6,466 bases of DNA, from positions 1 to 6,466 of the forward strand of contig WASR01000091.1 of the NCBI GenBank assembly GCA_009712615.1, read 5' to 3'. Origin of the DNA: Methanobacterium sp. GTDB lineage: Archaea > Methanobacteriota > Methanobacteria > Methanobacteriales > Methanobacteriaceae. Position 1 is the first letter of the stretch. Each line of letters begins with the position of its first letter. This document shows, one piece after another, positions 1-6,466 of the stretch. Made by a program: the position numbers and the translations under genes. Below the pieces are notes generated by a model. It was not told where the DNA came from, ran no database searches, and was given only the letters and a program-made list of their open reading frames with translations.

Positions 1-116
1 AGGGTATTTTACGTGTATTGTTTGTTAATTATTTATTATAAGATTATTAATTGTCTATGTATATTTTTTTGTGGATTAACGCTTTTTTAAGGATTATTAG
101 ATTTGTTGTTGGTATC

Positions 117-130
117 AAAAAGTTTATAAA
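117..130 (+). promoter_or_regulatory. Archaeal BRE/TATA promoter of anfH
   Basis: An A-rich BRE-like stretch (AAAAAG, 117-122) runs directly into TTTATAAA (123-130), close to the archaeal TATA consensus. Archaeal transcription usually starts about 25 bases past the TATA centre, so the start would fall near 150-155, leaving a leader of about 85 bases before anfH. No plausible bacterial -35/-10 pair is seen here. The 116 bases to the left hold only AT-rich sequence, including T-runs near 63-70 that could end an upstream transcript, and no gene. The start site is inferred. Confidence 0.6.
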
Positions 131-163
131 GAATGAGAGACAAGAACAGTATTGTCGGAAGAC

Positions 164-177
164 GGAAGCATACTTCC
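164..177 (+). promoter_or_regulatory. NrpR-type nitrogen operator (GGAA-N6-TTCC)
   Basis: The dyad GGAA-GCATAC-TTCC matches the operator described for the methanogen nitrogen repressor NrpR in Methanococcus maripaludis. The symmetry extends to CGGAAG-CATA-CTTCCG (163-178). It lies about 35-50 bases past the TATA box, so just downstream of the predicted start. That is the position known for nif operators in M. maripaludis, where bound repressor blocks transcription until 2-oxoglutarate rises under nitrogen starvation. A second half site, CGGAAG, lies seven bases upstream at 156-161. No comparable dyad was seen before anfD, the amidotransferase gene or the last gene. Its identity as an NrpR site rests on motif and position only. 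Confidence 0.65.
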
Positions 178-179
178 GA

Positions 180-195
180 GTATTTACAAAAATAC
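180..195 (+). other. Second small leader hairpin before anfH
   Basis: GTATTT (180-185) and AAATAC (190-195) form a perfect 6-bp stem with an ACAA loop. It starts two bases after the end of the operator hairpin at 163-178, so the anfH leader RNA could carry two consecutive stem-loops ahead of the ribosome binding site at 227-231. The stem is all A-T except for the closing G-C pair, so it is weak on its own. A role in mRNA stability is a guess. Confidence 0.35.
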
Positions 196-227
196 GATTA
201 AAAAAAATTCAAAAAACAAAAATTTAG

Positions 228-1064
<837 letters not shown>

Positions 1065-1188
1065 ACTAACATCAAATAAAAATTGACATAGGCAGAAAAT
1101 TGGTAAAAAAAACAGTTTATACAACTTAAAACCAGCGACATAAAATTCTAGGAAACCATCCTAAAGCAGGAAAGAATCGTGTTGTTGA

Positions 1189-1228
1189 AAACGAACGAAA
1201 ACCCTATTAGGGTTTCTTTTGTTCGTTT
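1189..1228 (+). terminator. Strong hairpin after anfH, terminator/attenuator or processing site
   Basis: The outer stem AAACGAAC (1189-1196) pairs with GTTCGTTT (1221-1228). The inner stem AAACCCT (1199-1205) pairs with AGGGTTT (1209-1215) around a three-base loop, with a small asymmetric internal loop between the stems. About 20 bases further on come runs of nine T (1249-1257) and seven T (1261-1267), the sort of signal archaeal RNA polymerase terminates at. The structure lies about 125 bases past the anfH stop. It could partly end transcription or protect the 3' end of an anfH-only mRNA, giving more Fe protein than DGK. The hairpin is seen directly; its role is inferred. Confidence 0.6.
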
Positions 1229-1250
1229 AATTGATCTGATTTTCATCATT

Positions 1251-1270
1251 TTTTTTTAGATTTTTTTAGA
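1251..1270 (+). repeat. Tandem 10-base repeat of a T-tract (TTTTTTTAGA x2)
   Basis: TTTTTTTAGA occurs twice head to tail at 1251-1260 and 1261-1270, giving two successive U-tracts in the RNA downstream of the large hairpin. This probably acts with that hairpin as a two-step terminator. Replication slippage could also have produced it. Confidence 0.45.
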
Positions 1271-1321
1271 TGAAGTTTCAATACAATACGATATGCATAA
1301 ACATGATCATCAATGGTTTTG

Positions 1322-1329
1322 TTTATAAG
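1322..1329 (+). promoter_or_regulatory. Probable TATA box of anfDGK
   Basis: TTTATAAG lies 49-56 bases before the anfD ATG. A start about 25 bases past its centre would fall near 1350, giving a leader of roughly 25-30 bases that includes the ribosome binding site. The flank to the left (GTTTTG) is a poor BRE match, so this may be a weak promoter supplementing read-through from anfH. No GGAA-N6-TTCC dyad accompanies it. The region is AT-rich, so chance matches are likely. Confidence 0.4.
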
Positions 1330-1359
1330 TATTAAAAAAAATAACCAAAAATTCGATAA

Positions 1360-2907
<1,548 letters not shown>

Positions 2908-2944
2908 CAAAATTTTTACAAGAATATTGACTGGGAGACTAATA

Positions 2945-3295
2945 ATGGACGAAATTCAAAATGAAAAAGTGGAACAACTGGTCAACTATATCATGAAATG
3001 GTCATTGTGGCAGTTCAATTCTCGGGAATGGGATAGAGAGAAACAGAACGAAGAAATACTCAAAAAAACCATGCAAATACTCTGTGACGAACCTGTTGAT
3101 AATGGAACACCTGAAGCCAGGTACTACTGGAGCGAAGCCATGATACTTTCAAGCGATTTCAAAACCAACTTCGAATGGATTTCACAGATGAAAAAAACTG
3201 AGATTAAAAAACTTATGGAAGACCTTAAAAATCGTATTGATTACTTAACAATAACTGGATCTTTAAATGCAGAACTTAAAGTTAAACGTTACTAG
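2945..3295 (+). CDS. anfG: Fe-only nitrogenase delta chain AnfG
   Basis: Small third subunit present only in V and Fe-only nitrogenases. It binds the outside of AnfD near the cofactor site and is needed for full activity. I take the ATG at 2945, giving 116 residues, because GGGAG at 2933-2937 lies seven bases upstream. A TTG six codons earlier (2927) overlaps that ribosome binding site region and would leave it unused. Conserved blocks are LWQFNSREWDRE (21-32), ILKKT..ILCDEPVD (38-52) and DYLTITGSLNAEL (99-111), all closely matching Azotobacter AnfG as remembered. It is shorter than that protein (about 132) mainly by lacking an N-terminal extension. The position between anfD and anfK, 15 bases before the anfK start, is the standard arrangement. 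Confidence 0.95.
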   Translation: MDEIQNEKVEQLVNYIMKWSLWQFNSREWDREKQNEEILKKTMQILCDEPVDNGTPEARYYWSEAMILSSDFKTNFEWISQMKKTEIKKLMEDLKNRIDYLTITGSLNAELKVKRY

Positions 3296-3304
3296 AAAGG
3301 AGGT
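3296..3304 (+). promoter_or_regulatory. Perfect Shine-Dalgarno that fixes the anfK start
   Basis: AAAGGAGGT begins immediately after the anfG stop and is fully complementary to the pyrimidine-rich 3' end of 16S rRNA. From the end of its GGAGG core (3299-3303) there are seven bases to the ATT at 3311, an ideal distance. The TTG at 3323 is 19 bases away, too far for normal use. It is the strongest ribosome binding site in the window and is paired with the least usual start codon. Confidence 0.85.
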
Positions 3305-3310
3305 ATTATT

Positions 3311-4699
3311 ATTTCTTGCGAATTGAAAAAAAAGGAAAGATCCGGTATTATCAATCCAATATTCACATGCCAACCAGCAGGTGCACAGTACGTTAGTATT
3401 GGTGTGGAAGACTGCATTGGAATTGTACACGGAGGACAGGGTTGTGTAATGTTTGTGCGCCTGCTATTTGCACAGCACTTTAAAGAAAATTTCTTACTTG
3501 CATCTTCTTCCCTTCATGAAGATACGGCAGTACTGGGAGCAACCCACCGTATTGAGGAAGCGGTAGATGTACTCTTGATGAGATATCCCGAAGTGAAGGT
3601 TGTACCAATCATCTCAACCTGTTCAACAGAAATAATAGGTGATGATGTCGAGGGTGTAATAAGGAAACTGGAAAACGGTCTTCTAAAAGATAAGTACGCT
3701 GATCGTGAAGTTCATCTAATATCCATAAGCACTCCAAGTTTCAAGGGTAGTATGGTCAGTGGTTATGATATAGCTGTAAGGGATTTTGTTCGGGAATTTG
3801 CAACAAAAAAAGAACCTAACGAAAAAATTAATTTAATAACCGGCTGGGTAAATCCAGGAGACGTGACTGCACTTAAACATCTTCTAAATGAGATGGATGT
3901 GGATGCAAATGTTTTGTTTGAAACAGAATCCTTTGACTCTCCACTCATGCCTAACGGTGATGCAGTGTCATATGGGGGAACAACCATCAAGGATCTAGAA
4001 TCCACAGGAGATGCCATTGGAACATTAGTACTAAACAGATACGAGGGTAAGCTCGCCGCAGACTTTCTTGAAACAGAATTTGAAATCCCATCAATAATTG
4101 GTCCAACACCAATAGGCATTCGTAACACAGATGCATTCTTAAACAACCTGAAGAAGATGACTGGAAAACCAATACCAGAATCACTTGTTAGGGAGAGGGG
4201 TGTGGCCATAGATGCACTAACAGATCTTGTTCACATGTTCTTTGCAGACAAGAAAGTTGCAATTTTCGGAAACCCTGATCTAGTAATAGGATTGGCAGAA
4301 TTTTGCATCGATCTAGAAATGAAACCAGTTCTACTTTTACTAGGGGATGATAATGTAAATTATTCAAAGGATCCTAGAATTAAAGAATTTGAAGAAAAAG
4401 TAGAGTTTGATATGGAGATCATTGAAAATGCAGATTTATGGGATCTTGAGGAACGTATCAAGAATGGAGATGTGGAGCTTGATCTAATTATTGGTCATTC
4501 CAAGGGACGTTTTATTTCCATAGATAATGACATTCCCATGCTTCGTGTGGGATTTCCAGTCTACGATCGTGCAGGTTACTACAGACATCCCATAGTGGGA
4601 TATTCCGGTGCAACATGGCTTGCAGAAGAAATGGCAAATGTTCTTTTCACAGACATGGAGTACAAAAAGAATAAGGAATGGATTCTAAATGTGTGGTAA
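3311..4699 (+). CDS. anfK: Fe-only nitrogenase beta chain AnfK, apparent ATT start
   Basis: Beta subunit of the FeFe protein. It pairs with AnfD, supplies the other half of the P-cluster ligands and docks the Fe protein. No ATG or GTG fits. Reading from ATT at 3311 gives 462 residues, the length of Azotobacter AnfK, and an N-terminus (M)SCELKKK..GIINPIFTCQPAGAQ that aligns with its MTCEVKEK..GTINPIFTCQPAGAQ as remembered. The first downstream alternative, TTG at 3323, would drop four conserved residues and sit far from the ribosome binding site. ATT codons at 3305 and 3308 are also in frame but fit the alignment less well. P-cluster ligands are Cys20 (FTCQPAG), Cys45 (GGQGCVMF) and Cys104 (ISTCSTEIIGDD). 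GHSKGRFISID and the terminal NKEWILNVW are typical of AnfK. A G-to-T sequence error at an original ATG cannot be excluded. Confidence 0.95.
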   Translation: MSCELKKKERSGIINPIFTCQPAGAQYVSIGVEDCIGIVHGGQGCVMFVRLLFAQHFKENFLLASSSLHEDTAVLGATHRIEEAVDVLLMRYPEVKVVPIISTCSTEIIGDDVEGVIRKLENGLLKDKYADREVHLISISTPSFKGSMVSGYDIAVRDFVREFATKKEPNEKINLITGWVNPGDVTALKHLLNEMDVDANVLFETESFDSPLMPNGDAVSYGGTTIKDLESTGDAIGTLVLNRYEGKLAADFLETEFEIPSIIGPTPIGIRNTDAFLNNLKKMTGKPIPESLVRERGVAIDALTDLVHMFFADKKVAIFGNPDLVIGLAEFCIDLEMKPVLLLLGDDNVNYSKDPRIKEFEEKVEFDMEIIENADLWDLEERIKNGDVELDLIIGHSKGRFISIDNDIPMLRVGFPVYDRAGYYRHPIVGYSGATWLAEEMANVLFTDMEYKKNKEWILNVW

Positions 4700-4704
4700 G
4701 TTAA

Positions 4705-4721
4705 GGGGAGTAATGATTTAA
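4705..4721 (+). other. Ribosome-binding-site-like sequence with a two-codon ORF after anfK
   Basis: Six bases past the anfK stop, GGGGAG (4705-4710) is followed two bases later by ATG ATT TAA (4713-4721). A ribosome-binding-site-like sequence leading into an immediately closed frame could be the start of a gene since lost. anfO is a common follower of anfK and is missing here. The spacing is short and purine runs are common, so chance is equally possible. The rest of 4722-4787 shows no gene I can recognise. Confidence 0.2.
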
Positions 4722-4787
4722 GCAACATCCTAGTAACAGACACTGATCATATATCGAAACCAGAACAATGAGTTACAGATTCGTGTA

Positions 4788-4811
4788 CTGGGACGATCCC
4801 AGATTTTTTTT
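4788..4811 (+). terminator. Hairpin plus T-tract terminator ending the anf cluster
   Basis: CTGGGA (4788-4793) and TCCCAG (4797-4802) form a perfect GC-rich 6-bp stem with a CGA loop. It is followed by eight T (4804-4811), three A and nine more T (4815-4823). It lies about 90 bases past the anfK stop and before the next promoter. It has the shape of a bacterial intrinsic terminator, but the T-runs alone would be expected to end archaeal transcription. It marks anfHDGK and the downstream pair as separate transcription units. Confidence 0.8.
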
Positions 4812-4827
4812 AAATTTTTTTTTAGGA

Positions 4828-4837
4828 TTTAATAATA
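4828..4837 (+). promoter_or_regulatory. Probable TATA box for the amidotransferase/flavoprotein pair
   Basis: TTTAATAATA lies just after the terminator T-tracts and about 75 bases before the ATG at 4911. A transcript would start near 4855-4862 and carry a leader of about 50 bases. An alternative TTTAAT at 4876 would put the start on top of the ribosome binding site and is less likely. No nitrogen-operator dyad was seen nearby. AT-richness makes this a weak call. Confidence 0.35.
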
Positions 4838-4910
4838 TTTATTTGAAGTAAACAAAAAAACCAATTCAAAGAAAATTTAATTGTCATAGATTATACGAGG
4901 TAAAAAAACA

Positions 4911-5618
4911 ATGAGACTCCATTACCTACAACATGTACCCTTCGAAAATCCTGGTAGCATACTTAAGTGGGCCGATCTAAACGAATTTGAAATAACTAAA
5001 ACCCTCATGTTTCAGGGTGAGCAACTTCCTGAACATGATGATTATGACTGGTTGGTGGTTATGGGAGGGCCCATGAACATCTATGACCATGAAAATTATC
5101 CATGGCTTGTAAGGGAAAAATCATTCATAAAAACTGCCATAGATTCTGGTAAACTAGTTATTGGCCTTTGTTTAGGTGGCCAGTTAATTGCTGATGTGCT
5201 TGGAGGAGAAGTAACTAAAAACTCCCACCTTGAAATAGGATGGTTTCCACTACATTTTAAAGATGATATCAAATCATCGTCGGTCTTCTCTTTTCTACCT
5301 GATGAACCTACAGTTTTTCACTGGCACGGAGACACATTCAGTAAATTACCTGAAAATACAGAAATGATAGCAAAAAGTGATGCATGTGATAATCAGGCTT
5401 TCATATACGATGGAAGGGTGTTTGGATTCCAATTTCACCTGGAAACAACAGAAACAATTATCAACGATCTTGTTGTGAACTGTGCCGATGAAATGATACC
5501 GGGTCCCTATGTACAATCAAAGAAGGAACTCCTAAACCATGAACACATAAAACAAACCAATGAATGGATGGATATATTCCTAAACAAATTACTTGATCAA
5601 GAAAATAGGCGTGATTGA
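4911..5618 (+). CDS. Class I glutamine amidotransferase (GMP synthase-like, stand-alone)
   Basis: A 235-residue cytoplasmic protein of the triad (class I) glutamine amidotransferase fold, which releases ammonia from glutamine through a thioester on a nucleophilic Cys. Visible are VVMGGPMNIYD (49-59), the nucleophile elbow GLCLGGQ with Cys87 (85-91), EIGWFPL (108-114), FHWHGD (136-141) and the second catalytic motif FGFQFHLE with His176 and Glu178. The glutaminase domain covers about residues 1-190, with a helical tail after it. No synthetase (ATP pyrophosphatase) domain is fused or adjacent, so this is not GuaA itself. It resembles the uncharacterised COG0518 stand-alone group, whose substrates are mostly unknown. 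GAGGT at 4897-4901 lies nine bases before the ATG. Its stop overlaps the next start, implying co-translation. Hydrolysis of glutamine or a gamma-glutamyl compound is plausible; a link to nitrogen fixation is only positional. Confidence 0.88.
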   Translation: MRLHYLQHVPFENPGSILKWADLNEFEITKTLMFQGEQLPEHDDYDWLVVMGGPMNIYDHENYPWLVREKSFIKTAIDSGKLVIGLCLGGQLIADVLGGEVTKNSHLEIGWFPLHFKDDIKSSSVFSFLPDEPTVFHWHGDTFSKLPENTEMIAKSDACDNQAFIYDGRVFGFQFHLETTETIINDLVVNCADEMIPGPYVQSKKELLNHEHIKQTNEWMDIFLNKLLDQENRRD

Positions 5619-6160
5619 TGATGATTAATAAGATTAGATATGTTCAAAGGGAGTGCAGTGACAGACAAAAAATTAATAATTTTTTAAAATCTTCAAGGGT
5701 AGGTGTGCTAGCAATGAATGATGAAAACTTACCCTATGCAGTTCCATTGAACTATGTGTGGTGCCATGATTCAATATTCTTTCATGGAGCAGGATCTGGT
5801 AGGAAGGAACTGATACTATCTAAAGAACCAGATGCATGTTTCACTGTTTTTGAGGAATTTGGAACTGTGTTAGATCCCATGCCCTGCCACGCAGACACGG
5901 CTTACATGAGTGTGATGCTGTTCGGAAAGGTTCAGAGGGTAATAGATTTTGAAGAGTCTGCAACTATCATGGATCAACTGGTGGAAAAGTACACTCCGGG
6001 TTACTACAAAAAGGGATTATCTGCAAAAATGATGGAGAAGTACCGTTCAGATGTGGATGGAAATCCTGTATCAGTATTTAGATTAAATCCGTCTGATATC
6101 ACAGCCAAGGAAAATGTTGTGGATGATGATGAACTATTCGAATCTGGTGACCAACTGTAA
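5618..6160 (+). CDS. PNPOx-like / Nim-type flavin-binding split-barrel protein
   Basis: Predicted cytoplasmic FMN-binding protein of the pyridoxamine 5'-phosphate oxidase-like superfamily, nearest in pattern to the nitroimidazole-resistance (NimA) group, with 180 residues. Family signs are the opening RYVQREC.D..KINNFL (7-23), the first barrel strands GVLAMNDENLPYAVPLNYVW (29-48), and IFFHGAGSGRK (53-63), which typically contacts flavin phosphate. PMPCHADTAYMSVMLFGKV (87-105) follows, with His91 and Cys90. I choose the ATG at 5618, which overlaps the preceding TGA by one base. TTG at 5615 and ATG at 5621 are alternatives. AGG plus GTGAT (5607-5615) gives a partial ribosome binding site inside the upstream gene. 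Members reduce or bind redox cofactors such as F420 or FMN, but the substrate here cannot be read from sequence. Confidence 0.82.
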   Translation: MMINKIRYVQRECSDRQKINNFLKSSRVGVLAMNDENLPYAVPLNYVWCHDSIFFHGAGSGRKELILSKEPDACFTVFEEFGTVLDPMPCHADTAYMSVMLFGKVQRVIDFEESATIMDQLVEKYTPGYYKKGLSAKMMEKYRSDVDGNPVSVFRLNPSDITAKENVVDDDELFESGDQL

Positions 6161-6212
6161 ACTGTTATATTTTCATTGGGTTAATCCTAAATTTATTACA
6201 AACTTTGTTTCA

Positions 6213-6234
6213 GCAAAACTTTATATTATATAAA
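6213..6234 (+). promoter_or_regulatory. BRE/TATA promoter of the right-edge gene
   Basis: GCAAAAC (6213-6219) followed by TTTATATTATATAAA (6220-6234) is the best TATA-like element in the right half of the window, with an A-rich BRE-like flank. The start is expected near 6247-6252, giving a leader of about 85-90 bases before the ATG at 6336, a length close to that predicted for anfH. It separates the last gene from the amidotransferase/flavoprotein unit. No clear terminator hairpin was seen after 6160. Confidence 0.55.
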
Positions 6235-6279
6235 AACCAATATTAAAGTAACAAAAATTAACTAAAATCTATTGGTTTT
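6233..6279 (+). repeat. Inverted repeat around the predicted start of the right-edge gene
   Basis: AAAACCAAT (6233-6241) and ATTGGTTTT (6271-6279) are exact 9-base inverted copies separated by 29 bases. The left arm abuts the TATA box and the right arm falls in the leader, so the pair brackets the predicted start site. It could be a dimeric repressor site or an RNA stem if transcription starts upstream of the left arm. The AT-rich setting raises the chance of coincidence, although each arm contains a shared CC/GG core. Confidence 0.35.
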
Positions 6280-6335
6280 AGATCGCAAGTTTACAGATTT
6301 TACAACAAATAAAATATAATGGGGAGAGATAAAAT

Positions 6336-6466
6336 ATGTTTGAATACACTTACAAGTACCAAAATTATCTAAGAAATAATTCACCAAGTTTTGGGCCGTT
6401 TTACACTGCGTTTGTGGTTGCGCTGGAACAGCAGCTGGAAATACTAGACAGATCCATGGGATATAT
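6336..6466 (+). CDS. Start of an unrecognised gene, cut by the window edge
   Basis: An open frame begins at ATG 6336 and runs to the window end, giving 43 codons. GGGGAG at 6321-6326 lies nine bases upstream, and a good TATA box lies at 6220. The visible protein begins MFEYTYKYQNYLRNN, then SFGPFYTAFVVALEQQLEILDRSMGY, aromatic-rich at first and then probably helical. I see no signal peptide, P-loop or metal-binding motif, and it does not resemble the AnfO N-terminus as I remember it. An ATG at 6319 in another frame closes after 17 codons and would bury the ribosome binding site. Function unknown. Confidence 0.6.
   Translation, partial: MFEYTYKYQNYLRNNSPSFGPFYTAFVVALEQQLEILDRSMGY

Noticed and set aside
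1083..1088. TTGACA resembling a bacterial -35 element after anfH
   Set aside because: No matching -10 at proper spacing leads to a gene, and the other promoters in the window look archaeal.
1149..1163. TAGGA-AACCA-TCCTA dyad as a second NrpR operator
   Set aside because: The arms are 5 bases around a 5-base spacer, not GGAA-N6-TTCC, and it lies far from the anfD promoter candidate. It is probably just a small RNA stem.
2927..2929. TTG as the anfG start
   Set aside because: It lies upstream of the GGGAG ribosome binding site and has none of its own; the ATG at 2945 is correctly spaced.
3323..3325. TTG as the anfK start
   Set aside because: It is 19 bases from the end of the Shine-Dalgarno core and drops conserved residues S-C-E; the ATT at 3311 fits spacing, length and alignment better.
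3763..4209. A 148-codon antisense open frame inside anfK, and smaller antisense frames inside anfH, anfD and anfK
   Set aside because: They mirror strongly conserved sense coding sequence, give low-complexity Ser-rich or otherwise implausible proteins, and have no convincing ribosome binding sites.
6319..6372. ATG at 6319 opening a short frame
   Set aside because: It closes after 17 codons and overlaps the ribosome binding site serving the longer frame that starts at 6336.

Overview
The window is AT-rich and carries a complete structural gene set for an iron-only (Fe-only) nitrogenase, in the order anfH, anfD, anfG, anfK. A second, separate two-gene unit follows (a class I glutamine amidotransferase and a PNPOx/Nim-type flavin-binding protein), and the start of a further gene is cut off by the right edge. 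Protein signatures place the nitrogenase in the Anf type rather than the Mo (Nif) or V (Vnf) type. The AnfD text around the P-cluster and cofactor ligands and the AnfK N-terminus read almost word for word like bacterial Anf proteins as I remember them. The non-coding DNA looks archaeal: TTTATAAA-type TATA boxes with A-rich BRE-like flanks, no convincing -35/-10 promoters, T-tract terminators, and a GGAA-N6-TTCC dyad matching the NrpR nitrogen operator known from methanogens. The likeliest source is a methanogenic euryarchaeon, probably Methanobacterium-like. That assignment is inference.

Layout. 1-236: leader region with a TATA box (123-130), an NrpR-like operator (164-177) and two back-to-back small hairpins (163-178, 180-195). 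237-1064: anfH. 1065-1377: a 313-base non-coding gap with a strong hairpin (1189-1228), T-tracts (1249-1267) and a probable internal TATA box (1322-1329). 1378-2907: anfD. 2945-3295: anfG. 3311-4699: anfK, which appears to start at a rare ATT codon behind a perfect Shine-Dalgarno. 4700-4910: a hairpin/T-tract terminator (4788-4811) and a probable new promoter. 4911-5618: amidotransferase, overlapping by one base the flavoprotein gene 5618-6160. 6161-6335: promoter/leader of the last gene, whose first 43 codons start at 6336.

How the genes work together. AnfH is the [4Fe-4S] ATPase that feeds electrons to the AnfDGK complex, where AnfD and AnfK share the P-cluster, AnfD holds the FeFe cofactor, and AnfG is the extra small subunit found only in alternative nitrogenases. 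The operator before anfH suggests repression when ammonium is plentiful. The hairpin and T-tracts after anfH suggest that the Fe-protein transcript is made or retained in excess over DGK. The PII-like nifI1/nifI2 genes that often sit between H and D in methanogen clusters are absent here, and no anfO follows anfK. The downstream amidotransferase/flavoprotein pair is separated by a terminator, so a role in nitrogen fixation is possible but unproven.
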